This document shows, in pieces, positions 35,725 to 44,413 of a DNA stretch of 64,000 nt; positions within the stretch are counted from its first letter, which is position 1; each line of letters begins with the position of its first letter. The translations under genes and the position numbers were made by a program. The stretch is taken from the NCBI GenBank assembly GCA_029262635.1, contig JAJCZA010000004.1:1-64000 (forward strand), in the 5' to 3' direction. This stretch comes from Vampirovibrionales bacterium (GTDB lineage: Bacteria; Cyanobacteriota; Vampirovibrionia; Vampirovibrionales; Vampirovibrionaceae). The notes beneath the pieces were generated by a model, which was not told where the DNA came from, did no database searches, and saw only the letters and a program-made list of their open reading frames with translations.

Positions 35725-38097
35725 ATGGCAGCTCCTAAAAAGACAACCACAAAAAAAGCATCAACGGCGAAAGCCGGTACAAAAAAAGCGACTGGCAAAA
35801 CGGCCGTTACAAAGAAAACCACCGCAAAAAAAGCCCCTGATTCAAAAAAAATAAAATTTCTCGTCATTGTCGAATCCCCGGCCAAGGCCAAAACCCTGAA
35901 AAAAATTCTGGGCGGCAACTATCAAATCAAAGCGAGCGTGGGCCATATTCGGGATTTGCCCAAGAAAAAGATTGGCGTAGACATTAAAGCCAATTTTGAA
36001 CCCGTTTACGAAGTAATGGCCGACAAAGTGGATGTCGTTGAGGATTTAAAAGCCGCCGCCGCTAAATGTGAGACGGTTTATCTGGCGGCTGACCCGGACA
36101 GAGAGGGAGAGGCCATTGCCTGGCACACAAAAGCCCTGCTCCAAGATTCTGTTAAAGACATTCGGCGCATCGAGTTTAACCAGATCACTAAAAATGCGAT
36201 TCTCGAAGCCATTGATAACCCTCGCCAGATTGATCAGGACATGGTGGACGCCCAACAAGCTCGACGAGTGCTGGATCGCTTAGTTGGTTACAAGCTCAGC
36301 CCGCTGTTGTGGAAAAAAATCAACAAAGGCCTTTCCGCTGGACGCGTGCAAAGCGTGGCGGTTCGCCTGATTTGCGAACGGGAAGAAGAAATTGAAGCTT
36401 TTGTTCCGGTAGAATATTGGAGCATTAAGGTGGATCTGTCCTGCACCGATGGCACAACGGAAACCCTGACAGCCGAGCTGGCCAAAATCGACGACAAAAA
36501 AGCAGAAATTCATAACGAAGCCGAAGCGACCGCTATTGTTAACGTACTGGAAAAAGCCACCTATGAAGTTTCTGCGGTTAAATCCAGAGAATCCCACCGC
36601 AAGCCTTTGGCACCATTTATTACCAGTACGCTTCAGCGAGAGGCCAGCACCCGCCACGGTTACTCCGTTAAAAAAACAATGCAAGTGGCGCAAAAACTTT
36701 ATGAGGGGATTGATGCTGGCGAAGGATTGACCGGTCTCATCACCTATATGAGAACCGACAGCACTCGAATTGCCCCGGAAGCTCAGGAAGAAGCCAAGGA
36801 GTATATTGTCAACCGCTACGGCAAACAGTACTGCCCAGAAGAGCCTCGGGTTTATTCTAAAAAAGGAAAAGGAGCTCAAGACGCCCACGAAGCTATCCGC
36901 CCGACCTCAGTTACCCGGACGCCATCCTCTTTAAAACCTTACTTAAAAGAGGATCAGCTTAAACTTTATAAAATTATCTGGGAACGGTTTGTCGCCTCTC
37001 AGATGGAATCCGCTAAAATCAAAACCAAAACCATTGAAATCGTTGTAGAAAACTACCTGTTGCGTACCTCTCAAAGCAAGGTAATGTTTGACGGGTACAT
37101 GGCCGCCTACAAAACAGAGGACGACGAAGCCCCTGAAGACAAGCGTATCCCGGATTTGGAAAAAGGCGATGTGCTCAAGAAAGAAAAAGTACTCCCAAAA
37201 CAGCACTTTACCGAACCACCACCACGCTTTAACGAGGCCAGCCTGGTTAAAGCGATGGAAGAACTCGGCATTGGCCGACCGTCCACGTATGCACCTACCA
37301 TTGGTACCATCCAGACCCGTGGCTATGTACTCAAAGTAGAGAAGGCGCTTAAGCCAACCCTTATGGGGAAAGCCGTAAACGGAGCTCTGGTCAAGCATTT
37401 TAACGACATTGTGGATTCTAACTTCACAGCCAACATGGAAGCCCGTCTGGATCAAATTGCCGAACACAAGCTAAAGTGGCAGGATGTCATCAAAGATTTT
37501 TACGAGCCCTTTGAAGCCACCCTAAAAAAAGCGACTGACGAGATGGAAAAGATTCTCGTTATCGCCGAAGGCGTCAATTGCCCCGAATGCGGTTCGCCCA
37601 TGTCAATTAAAAACAGTCGGTGGGGAACTCAATTTCTGGGTTGCACGGCTTATCCAGAGTGTAAATCCACCATGCCTCTAACCGATGATCAAAAACCCGC
37701 ACCGGAAGACAAGCCCTCGGACGAAAAGTGCCTCGACTGCAAAGGGGACATGGTCATTCGATACGGGCGGTTCGGTGAATATCTGGCCTGCATTGATGAC
37801 GCATGTAAGGCTAAACGCCCCATCGTCAAAAGCACTGGGGTTAAATGTCTCAAGTGCAAAGTCGGTGATATTGTGGAGAAAAAATCCCGACGAGGCAAGA
37901 TTTTCTACGCTTGTGACCAATATCCGAAGTGTGAATACGCTTTATGGAACATGCCGACCGGCAAGCAATGCCCGGAATGCGATAGTATGCTCGTTGAAAA
38001 ACACCTAAAGCGAGGTAGTTTCCACGCTTGTTCCAGCAAAGAGTGTAAATACACCATCGAAATCGATCGGCCGGCAGAGCCAACCCCCGCTCAATAA
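35725..38097 (+). CDS. topA: DNA topoisomerase I
   Basis: 790 residues. The type IA core has the Toprim start FLVIVESPAKAKTLKKIL, the metal acidic cluster AADPDREGEAIAWH, and the catalytic tyrosine Tyr341 in GLITYMRTDSTR. Four C-terminal zinc ribbons (topo_C_Zn) are visible, starting at CPECGSP, CLDCKGD, CLKCKVG and CPECDSM. It relaxes negative supercoils. Unusual: the first 44 residues are a Lys/Thr/Ala-rich histone-H1-like tail (KKTTTKKASTAKAG and TKKTTAKKAP repeats), absent from typical TopA, which may strengthen DNA binding. Start ATG at 35725 fits; a later start would remove the tail but no ATG is available before the core. Confidence 0.97.
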   Translation: MAAPKKTTTKKASTAKAGTKKATGKTAVTKKTTAKKAPDSKKIKFLVIVESPAKAKTLKKILGGNYQIKASVGHIRDLPKKKIGVDIKANFEPVYEVMADKVDVVEDLKAAAAKCETVYLAADPDREGEAIAWHTKALLQDSVKDIRRIEFNQITKNAILEAIDNPRQIDQDMVDAQQARRVLDRLVGYKLSPLLWKKINKGLSAGRVQSVAVRLICEREEEIEAFVPVEYWSIKVDLSCTDGTTETLTAELAKIDDKKAEIHNEAEATAIVNVLEKATYEVSAVKSRESHRKPLAPFITSTLQREASTRHGYSVKKTMQVAQKLYEGIDAGEGLTGLITYMRTDSTRIAPEAQEEAKEYIVNRYGKQYCPEEPRVYSKKGKGAQDAHEAIRPTSVTRTPSSLKPYLKEDQLKLYKIIWERFVASQMESAKIKTKTIEIVVENYLLRTSQSKVMFDGYMAAYKTEDDEAPEDKRIPDLEKGDVLKKEKVLPKQHFTEPPPRFNEASLVKAMEELGIGRPSTYAPTIGTIQTRGYVLKVEKALKPTLMGKAVNGALVKHFNDIVDSNFTANMEARLDQIAEHKLKWQDVIKDFYEPFEATLKKATDEMEKILVIAEGVNCPECGSPMSIKNSRWGTQFLGCTAYPECKSTMPLTDDQKPAPEDKPSDEKCLDCKGDMVIRYGRFGEYLACIDDACKAKRPIVKSTGVKCLKCKVGDIVEKKSRRGKIFYACDQYPKCEYALWNMPTGKQCPECDSMLVEKHLKRGSFHACSSKECKYTIEIDRPAEPTPAQ

Positions 38098-38287
38098 TCT
38101 TGTTTAACAGTAGAAAATGCCTATTTAAATAAAAATGATTACGCGAAGACTCTGGAAAGATTCCTGCTAAAAGCCTTCCAATCTATAGTTCTTTCGCTGG
38201 AAGAGAAATATCTCATCCGCACTTTTTCAAGTCTTCCTGCTGACAAATAAAGCCACTGACCAGTTAACCGCAAAACCATAAAAGACG

Positions 38288-39388
38288 TTAACCGGGAAAG
38301 GCTGTTTTGCCTATGGCAAAACGAAAAGCCCGCTTCATTCGCTGGAAAAAGCTTTCGGGTGCCAGCTCCTTGAAAGAGTATAAATTCTTTTTCACCGTGC
38401 CGTCGGACCCTCTGTCCAGGGTTAAAACCGACTCCTCATCCAGCTCAAGCCACTGAATCCCAGTTTTTTTCCTATCACCGATGGCTTCAGACGAAACGAT
38501 ATATTCCACCTCGCCTGTAACAAATTTTTTCTCGCCGAGAAACAACTTAATATTCTTTCGGGATGCCATTAAAAAATGTCCATCGCTAAACACAAAATTC
38601 ATCACCGGCTCCAAAGTCAGGCGACCCTCTAAACCAAGAGCCCCTCCATCCAAATCGTATACATTGGGAGTCGATTCCACTAATAATTCCCGCATGGTTT
38701 GAGCAAACACGGTTCTCACCTTTTCCAATCCAATCGTCTGAGTGTCCAGTGTTCCGTACTTTTTTTTCAGATTCCCTAAAAACAGATGAAACGCGTATTC
38801 GCTATCGGTGTTCCCTTCGGGCTTAAAACCCAGCAGTTTCTCATACCGATGAACTCGTTTTTTAATCACAGGCGACAGCGCCCCATTAACAATACCATTG
38901 TGCATCCAGCTCAGGTTACCCCGAGTAAACGGATGCACGTTGTTCAGATGAACATCCTTGCACTCGATAGAAGCCCCTCGAATATGGGCCATCACAATAT
39001 TGCCGCCCTGATTAAGACCACCATTCAATTTTTCTTCAAACTCCGAGTCGGTGGCGGCTGACGCTTCAGAGCGGTGTACTTGTAATATTGGTTTTACTTT
39101 TGCCTGTCTGGTCTGATAAGTCACCAATCCCCAACCATCATGATTTCCATTGAGCCGATGTTTTGTGAAAAGGGTGTCAGGTAACGTAACTTCATGGGGT
39201 TGACTGTCTCTCCCCTGACTTTGGCATTTAAGCGAATCATCGGCTGTCAAAAACAAGTCCTGTCGAACCGCTCTTCGCTCAGCCGTTAGTGTTTCTGCCT
39301 TACCAGGGTAGCCTCCTGAATAAAACGAAAGCAGTCGACACCCAAACCGAGGATTCATCAATAAAGTGTTTTTATTGAAAACAGTCAT
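38288..39388 (-). CDS. class II glutamine amidotransferase (GATase_4/YafJ-like)
   Basis: 366 residues. The N-terminal-nucleophile amidohydrolase pattern is present: CRLLSFYSGG, NGNHDGWGLVTY, MAHIRGAS, and HPFTRGNLSWMHNGIV. In the family the nucleophile cysteine is residue 2, exposed by Met removal. Here it is Cys17 behind MTVFNKNTLLMNPRFG, or Cys7 if translation starts at the second Met (39358). So the protein needs propeptide cleavage, or is inactive. A 45-residue insertion (about 25-70) is also unusual. Its synthetase partner, and so the product, is unknown. It is isolated between topA (convergent) and wecB. Confidence 0.75.
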   Translation of the reverse strand: MTVFNKNTLLMNPRFGCRLLSFYSGGYPGKAETLTAERRAVRQDLFLTADDSLKCQSQGRDSQPHEVTLPDTLFTKHRLNGNHDGWGLVTYQTRQAKVKPILQVHRSEASAATDSEFEEKLNGGLNQGGNIVMAHIRGASIECKDVHLNNVHPFTRGNLSWMHNGIVNGALSPVIKKRVHRYEKLLGFKPEGNTDSEYAFHLFLGNLKKKYGTLDTQTIGLEKVRTVFAQTMRELLVESTPNVYDLDGGALGLEGRLTLEPVMNFVFSDGHFLMASRKNIKLFLGEKKFVTGEVEYIVSSEAIGDRKKTGIQWLELDEESVLTLDRGSDGTVKKNLYSFKELAPESFFQRMKRAFRFAIGKTAFPG

Positions 39389-39494
39389 TATTTAAATCAT
39401 TCCAGATTTGTTTAACATTAAATCCTGCCTTAAAATCATGATAGATCGCTTCTGCAATGTTTCGACGTAACAGAGTCACTTCTTCAGGGCTCAA
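39372..39494 (-). CDS. possible 40-residue helical peptide
   Basis: Between wecB and the amidotransferase gene a leftward frame reads from TTG at 39494 to a TAA overlapping the amidotransferase start. It includes EEVTLLRRNIAEAIYHDFKA then NVKQIWNDLN, a plausible amphipathic helical sequence. No ATG and no ribosome site are visible. It may be a small gene, a remnant of a larger one, or chance. Confidence 0.25.
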   Translation of the reverse strand: MSPEEVTLLRRNIAEAIYHDFKAGFNVKQIWNDLNNDCFQ

Positions 39495-39562
39495 ACTATC
39501 GGCGCTTATTTTCCAATATCACGGGCCTATTCAACCAGCTAAAGGAATAAAACCAGTAAAGT

Positions 39563-40753
39563 CTATTTGATGCTAGGGCGGGTCAATAAGGGAGTAGAAT
39601 CAGCAAGCCTAAGGGTATTTGCACCAAAATCAAACAGGGCTTCCCTAATTCGTCCTGCTGCCTTTCCATCACCATAAGGGTTGGCTTTCTGGGCAATCGT
39701 TTGATAGGCCTGTTCATTGGTCAACAATTCAATCGATGTGTTTAAAATAGCGTCATAGTGTGGGCCAACCAGTTTTACAGTCCCCATATTTACTGCTTCA
39801 GGCCGTTCTGTTTCATCCCGAAGCACTAAAATCGGTTTAGACAGGCTGGGCGCCTCTTCCTGAATCCCGCCTGAATCCGTTAAAATCAGGGTTGCTCGTT
39901 CAATCAACTGGCAGAATGGCGCGTATTCAAAAGACCCCGTCAAATGAATGCGGGGATGTCCACCCAACAATTCATAAACCACCGGCTTTACATTGGGATT
40001 TGGATGAACGGGTAAGACCATTTCCACATCATCAAACCGCTCTACAAGATCGCGCAACGCCCGACAAATTTCTCGAAGAGGCTCGCCAAAGTTTTCTCGA
40101 CGATGGGTCGTCACCAGAATCAGCCGTTTTTCTGGATCCAGTTTAACAGGAAGCTCCGCCTGCCCTTGAATCACAGCCAACGTGTGATAAAGGGCGTCAA
40201 TCACCGTATTGCCCGTCACAAACACCTGATTTTTATCAACGCTACCCATGGCCAACAGATTATTTTTCGAACGCTCGGTCGGTGCAAAATACAAACTCGC
40301 CACGCTATCGGTTACCACTCGATTCATTTCTTCGGGAAAGGGGTTAAAGGGATCAAACGTTCGCAAGCCCGCTTCCACATGACCCACTGGAATTTTCAGG
40401 TAAAAACACGCCAGACTGGTTGCCATGGTGGTGGTGGTATCACCATGAACCAGTACGATATCGGGACGAATCCCCTCCAACACGGTTTTCATTCCATTTA
40501 ATACTGCTGTCGTTACCTGAAACAGGTCTTGATTCGGTTTCATAATATCCAAATCCACCTGAGGGCAGATACCAAATAATGCCAAAACCTGATCCAACAA
40601 CTCCCGGTGCTGTGCTGTCACGCAAACAAGCGACTCAAAATGCTTGGCGTCCTCTTCCAGCGCCTTGACCACCGGTGCCATTTTAATGGCTTCCGGACGG
40701 GTTCCAAACACGGTCAGCACCTTGATACGCCGTTTTAGTTCAGGTTTGCTCAT
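39563..40753 (-). CDS. wecB: UDP-N-acetylglucosamine 2-epimerase (non-hydrolysing)
   Basis: 396 residues from ATG at 40753, chosen because the fold starts KVLTVFGTRPEAIKMAPVVK. The frame is open to 40840 but the extra 29 residues are not typical. Signatures: GHVEAGLRTFDPFNPFPEEM (active site), THRRENFGEP, and LTDSGGIQEEAPSLSKP. It converts UDP-GlcNAc to UDP-ManNAc, the donor or precursor for WecG/TagA-type transferases, two of which are in this window (13478-14317 and 61345-62088). The gene is away from both polysaccharide operons. No wecC (dehydrogenase) is seen, so ManNAc itself may be used. Confidence 0.95.
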   Translation of the reverse strand: MSKPELKRRIKVLTVFGTRPEAIKMAPVVKALEEDAKHFESLVCVTAQHRELLDQVLALFGICPQVDLDIMKPNQDLFQVTTAVLNGMKTVLEGIRPDIVLVHGDTTTTMATSLACFYLKIPVGHVEAGLRTFDPFNPFPEEMNRVVTDSVASLYFAPTERSKNNLLAMGSVDKNQVFVTGNTVIDALYHTLAVIQGQAELPVKLDPEKRLILVTTHRRENFGEPLREICRALRDLVERFDDVEMVLPVHPNPNVKPVVYELLGGHPRIHLTGSFEYAPFCQLIERATLILTDSGGIQEEAPSLSKPILVLRDETERPEAVNMGTVKLVGPHYDAILNTSIELLTNEQAYQTIAQKANPYGDGKAAGRIREALFDFGANTLRLADSTPLLTRPSIK

Positions 40754-40965
40754 TGATTTATCATACCGAGAAAATAGATCCAGGAAAATAGACCTGAAAA
40801 AATAAGCCCTCATTAAAAGAAGTCTCTGCAGAATATCCAACAGAGATTTCTATACTTTACGACGGCTTTTACCGGTCTGGATACAGACGTTCTATCTGCT
40901 TCCTGATTATTCCTCGGGTTCCTTTCCCATCGCTCAATCCATAAGCCAGGCTGCGCTTCAAAGAA

Positions 40966-41844
40966 TTAGAGGAAAAACTGGTTCCTGAAGGGAGGAATCC
41001 CGCCATTAGCTAAAATATTACCAAAAATTGGGGACACGGTTTCCGTAAATAGGGAACTACGGATAACGGGATCTAATGTCGCCAAAGCGGGGAATCCCGG
41101 ATTCTGGTTGGGTGAATTTGAAAATAAGCCGGATTCGGGACTAAACGAAGGCAACGGATTACTTCCCATAAGGCTTCCACTGGCTGGACTTCCGCCCAAC
41201 CCACCAAAAATGCTCATGGGATTCGCCATAAAGGAAAACGGATTCCCAAAACTACCGGTATTAAAACTGGGATTAAAACCACCACTAAACGGGTTCATCC
41301 CTAAAATAGCATCCATTGGAGAAGCTGAAGATTGCTGTCTTCCGCCGCCGCCTAAAAGTTGCAACAGCGATCCTAAAACACCCGAAAGTTCTGAGGAATC
41401 GCCTGCTGAAGCCATCTCACCCGCAGAGAGTGGCTCATCAGAAGCTGGAGGTTCCTCCTCACTGGGTGGTGGCTCTTTTAAACCCTCTAACATGGCAATC
41501 AATTGATCAATACTTTCGCCGCTTGGTTTTGCTCCGGAAGCGGAACCGCCCAGTATGGACGAAGGGATCGGGCTTCCAAAAGGGGCTAAAACAGAGTCCG
41601 ATGAACCTTGTTCACCACCAAAAAGTTGATTAAACAGATCACCGCCTAAAATCGAACCCCCAACCGCATCATTAATCGGGCCAGCCTGCTCTTTTTTCGC
41701 CGCCAAATCCTGAGTCAGCAACGAACTATTTAAAAACAGATTATCATACGGTTTATATGTCTCATAACCGTAGGTACCAGAAAGGTAGGGATTGAGGAAG
41801 TAATTACTAAATTGAGGGGGAGATCCTAAAACCACACTGTGCAC
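40966..41844 (-). CDS. low-complexity Gly/Ser/Pro/Phe-rich protein
   Basis: 292 residues, unrecognised. It lacks a classical signal peptide. Residues 1-45 are aromatic-rich (QFSNYFLNPYLSGTYGYETY). An acidic Pro/Glu/Ser segment follows at about 120-145 (EPPPSEEEPPASDEP). The C-terminal half is a Gly/Ser/Asn/Phe sequence with repeated NPF and SFxNPF-like units (GMNPFSGGFNPSFNTGSFGN) and short Gly runs (LLGGGG). It looks intrinsically disordered and may self-associate like adhesive or phase-separating proteins. It stands alone, upstream of a 440-nt gap, next to other orphan genes. Confidence 0.55.
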   Translation of the reverse strand: MHSVVLGSPPQFSNYFLNPYLSGTYGYETYKPYDNLFLNSSLLTQDLAAKKEQAGPINDAVGGSILGGDLFNQLFGGEQGSSDSVLAPFGSPIPSSILGGSASGAKPSGESIDQLIAMLEGLKEPPPSEEEPPASDEPLSAGEMASAGDSSELSGVLGSLLQLLGGGGRQQSSASPMDAILGMNPFSGGFNPSFNTGSFGNPFSFMANPMSIFGGLGGSPASGSLMGSNPLPSFSPESGLFSNSPNQNPGFPALATLDPVIRSSLFTETVSPIFGNILANGGIPPFRNQFFL

Positions 41845-42284
41845 TCCTCTTTCATCTATGAATCTCTGGACAACATATCAACGACGATTCCGTCGTTTTT
41901 CTGATTTATTGTCGATCACACTATTATCACTCTATAAAAATAAAAACAATTATAAAGATAAAATTGCCTTCCCGTTCAATTTTCTACTGGAAACGTAAAC
42001 AGGCCGATAGCAAAGCGATCGATTCGTATATAGACGTAACTGTTTTATTTTTACTTAAATGCCCTGATCCCATCCCTTTAAATTCGCGGGAAAGACCTGT
42101 TATATCAGCCTATTTAGCCTTACTTTACATAAACACTTTTTATGTTATAGTGCAATCGTTAGCTTTATATAAGCTTATTCACATAACTTAAAATACCTCA
42201 ACATATTGGTCATTTTAAAATATGTTCGGCACTTTATCCATTATCAAACAGGAAACACCTTAACCCATAAGAGGAACTCTTCTG
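41845..42284. other. 440-nt gap between orphan genes
   Basis: No convincing gene. It holds the promoter of the 118-residue orphan protein (see 42124-42151) and AT-rich sequence next to the low-complexity gene. A 75-codon frame at 41964-42191 has no ribosome site, and most of its length lies upstream of or within the promoter region. Confidence 0.5.
42124..42151 (+). promoter_or_regulatory. sigma70-like promoter of the 118-aa orphan gene
   Basis: TTTACA (42124-42129), 16-nt spacer, TATAGT (42146-42151) with an extended -10 TG at 42143-42144. The predicted transcript has a leader of about 125 nt before the ATG at 42285. Confidence 0.5.
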
Positions 42285-42641
42285 ATGAACATTGCTTTTC
42301 GTGGCACCTATCAGGCTCCAGATATTGGAACCAGCCCTTTACTTAATCAACATCTGCCTGCATTTACTGAAGGCGGTGACTTAATACAAAGAAGAATCCA
42401 AACAGAGGCTCCAACCTTGGTTACAGCCGGCGTCTATCATGATGATAAAGGGACACATAACCCAAATGATGATGTCTATGTTAGTGCTGTAATCGATGAA
42501 GAAACTGGAAAGAAGGAATTCAGAGAGATTCCGGTCATCCAGTCTAACATCACTCCAGACGCTGATAAGAATAGGATTATAAAATTTCTGGAAAAGCTTG
42601 CAGAAACAGCGATAGCTTTTCCCCTCGCTTCTCAAGCCTAA
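42285..42641 (+). CDS. orphan protein with N-terminal FRGTY motif
   Basis: 118 residues, unrecognised. It begins MNIAFRGTYQAPDIG, similar to the short F-x-G N-terminal motif seen in several orphan proteins of this window. The middle has GVYHDDKGTHNPNDDVYVSA, a likely beta-hairpin with acidic turns, then EETGKKEFREIPVIQS. The end is helical (NRIIKFLEKLAETAIAF). No signal peptide or Cys. AGAGGA precedes the ATG, and a promoter and terminator flank it, so it is a real monocistronic gene. Confidence 0.65.
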   Translation: MNIAFRGTYQAPDIGTSPLLNQHLPAFTEGGDLIQRRIQTEAPTLVTAGVYHDDKGTHNPNDDVYVSAVIDEETGKKEFREIPVIQSNITPDADKNRIIKFLEKLAETAIAFPLASQA

Positions 42642-42667
42642 ATTATTAGATCCATAGACTACTTTAG

Positions 42668-42704
42668 ACAGACATAAACAGAGGTGACATTTATGTCTGT
42701 TTTT
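42668..42704 (+). terminator. rho-independent terminator of the 118-aa gene
   Basis: ACAGACATAAA (42668-42678) pairs with TTTATGTCTGT (42690-42700), an 11-bp perfect stem, followed by TTTT. It overlaps the 3' end of the convergent membrane-protein gene. Confidence 0.8.
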
Positions 42705-43749
42705 GTTCAGGTGGATCCGGGAACAGTTTAGAGAGAACAAATTTATCGGAAGCCACCGCTAAGCCAACCCCCGAAGCGATGCCCGTGAGCATGGTTCCAG
42801 CAGAAAATAAAAAGCCGGCGGCCTTCGTCGGATGAGGCATTAGAATTTTTAAGGCCGCCACACCAACCGAGAACCCGATGCTGGCAATCTCCCAGGAAAT
42901 AAAGCTACGAACCATTTTTTGTCCGAAGGACTTGAACCCCTCCCAAGCTGAAGTGACGACCCCGCGTCCATGAGCCCGAAGGTTATTATACTCTTTCATC
43001 CCAACTGAAACAGCATTACCAATCATCATCAGCCAAGCCATACCCATGAGTCCTCCAAAAAGCAATCGGCCATCCTTCAAAGGCTCTACCACATTTTGGA
43101 CGTTCTGATTCACCACCACTTTTTTAAAGAAAGCTTTGGTTGCGCTACCGCCAGTTTCACCGGCTATCAGATTTTTATTGGCATTGGTCAGCATATTTTT
43201 AGGACTAAACACGGTTTTCGCAATTTCGGTTCGACTCAATCCTTTTTCATGTAAATGCTGCAGTCGTTTTGAATCTAAGCCGAACAATGCCGTATAACCC
43301 ATTGCCGATGCACCTTCCAAGGCCGGTATAGATCCTCCGAGTAATGTTTTTTGAGCGATTGGAGAGGTTGAATTTCGACTCTCTTTAAGATCTATTTCCC
43401 TTAACCGATCGGCTTTTTCCATTAGCCCTTTGACATAAGCATGGTTCTCCACCCAAGGTTTTGCCGCATTTTTCAACGTGTCATTATTAAATAGAAATTG
43501 AACCCCTTTATTCTTATTAACCGAATTCATCACCTCTGGGGTCAAACCCAAATTTCGACCCACTCGATTAGCCTCTGAAACCCCAGACTTCAAATACTCT
43601 TTATCCGTAAGGAGCTGCTCGGCGCCTCCGGTCAGACGTCGAACAATCCACGGCATAGAGCGTTCTGTCGCTTCTTGTGCCGCGTCGTAAGTTTTCGTAT
43701 AAAATCGGGGCGGCCAGCCGCCAGCCGATGATCCAACAGATGTTGTCAT
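42691..43749 (-). CDS. orphan membrane protein
   Basis: 352 residues, unrecognised. The first 220 residues are mostly helical and soluble, with no signal peptide. Three hydrophobic helices follow at about 230-252 (LLFGGLMGMAWLMMIGNAVS), 287-306 (FISWEIASIGFSVGVAALKI) and 313-335 (AAGFLFSAGTMLTGIASGVG), so the soluble part should be cytoplasmic with a C-terminal membrane anchor. KGLSRTEIAKTVFSPKNM looks like a small DNA- or protein-binding helix pair but no domain is recognised. It stands alone, divergent from the Nudix gene. A Melainabacteria-specific protein is possible. Confidence 0.55.
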   Translation of the reverse strand: MTTSVGSSAGGWPPRFYTKTYDAAQEATERSMPWIVRRLTGGAEQLLTDKEYLKSGVSEANRVGRNLGLTPEVMNSVNKNKGVQFLFNNDTLKNAAKPWVENHAYVKGLMEKADRLREIDLKESRNSTSPIAQKTLLGGSIPALEGASAMGYTALFGLDSKRLQHLHEKGLSRTEIAKTVFSPKNMLTNANKNLIAGETGGSATKAFFKKVVVNQNVQNVVEPLKDGRLLFGGLMGMAWLMMIGNAVSVGMKEYNNLRAHGRGVVTSAWEGFKSFGQKMVRSFISWEIASIGFSVGVAALKILMPHPTKAAGFLFSAGTMLTGIASGVGLAVASDKFVLSKLFPDPPEQKQT

Positions 43750-43768
43750 ACGATTTGTTCAACCCTTT

Positions 43769-43816
43769 ATCGTTATACGATGCTCTCAACTGCATAAAAC
43801 CCGTTTTCTGGGTTTT
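43769..43816. promoter_or_regulatory. inverted repeats between the membrane-protein and Nudix genes
   Basis: ATCGT-TAT-ACGAT (43769-43781) is an operator-like repeat, and AAAACCC (43796-43802) pairs with GGGTTTT (43810-43816) around a 7-nt loop. Both lie in the divergent 5' region; the second could form a leader hairpin in the leftward transcript. Confidence 0.3.
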
Positions 43817-43937
43817 GTTGATAGATTATTAACAAAATATTAACGACTTCATCCGGTTTATAAGTCAAAGTTCAGCCCATTGTCCTGTGTTTTTGGTATA
43901 TTCAAACGGATTTCCATTGAGAGAAAGAGGTTATAGA

Positions 43938-44387
43938 ATGAGTGTAGGCAACTATTTTAAGGTTAGAGCCGGAGTCGTGGTCATCCAAAACGATAAAATC
44001 CTGCTGGTCCGACAAAATAATCGGGATTTCTGGGTGTTTCCCGGCGGAACCCAGGAAATTGGTGAAGGAATGGAAGAGTGCGCCATTCGGGAAATCAAAG
44101 AAGAGACTAATCTGGATGTCCATATCCAAAAATTTTTATATGTTAGCGATTTTATCCGCCCTTCCCGCCACAGTATTGATGTCTTTTTTCTCGCCCACGT
44201 CCTTCCAGACTCAGACAAGCTGATAATGGAAACCACGGAAAACCTCAACGACATCGGCTGGTTTTCTCAAGATGAAATGGCTACGCTCGATGTGAAACCC
44301 GAAGGCATCGCAAAACAAATTCACAGCGACTGGCAAACTAACTTTAACCCACCATCAGGTCGCTATTTAGGAAAATACCATTTCTAG
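43938..44387 (+). CDS. Nudix hydrolase
   Basis: 149 residues from ATG at 43938, chosen because AAAGAGG sits 7 nt upstream; the frame is open to 43887 but without a ribosome site. The Nudix box is GGTQEIGEGMEECAIREIKE then ETNLDV, matching G-x5-E-x7-R-E-U-x-E-E-x-G-U except that the last Gly is Asn. The fold starts RAGVVVIQNDKILLVRQ. It would hydrolyse a nucleoside diphosphate linked to another group, with Mg2+ bound by the Glu residues. The specific substrate cannot be read. Its 3' end is convergent with the MerR-like gene. Confidence 0.87.
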   Translation: MSVGNYFKVRAGVVVIQNDKILLVRQNNRDFWVFPGGTQEIGEGMEECAIREIKEETNLDVHIQKFLYVSDFIRPSRHSIDVFFLAHVLPDSDKLIMETTENLNDIGWFSQDEMATLDVKPEGIAKQIHSDWQTNFNPPSGRYLGKYHF

Positions 44388-44413
44388 CCCCAAGCACGAA
44401 AAACGAAACCTTG

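Noticed and set aside
36280-37467. Long leftward open frames of 202 and 174 codons inside topA
   Set aside because: They are antisense to the intact topA gene, have odd amino-acid content (Phe/Gly-rich), and lack ribosome sites; they reflect codon bias of topA.
42015-42022. Possible cyanobacterial HIP1 octamer (GCGATCGC)
   Set aside because: Only GCGATCGA here and GCGATCGT at 62415; no true octamer noticed, so HIP1 enrichment is not supported.
41964-42191. 75-codon rightward frame
   Set aside because: No ribosome site, no domain, and it spans the promoter of the next gene.
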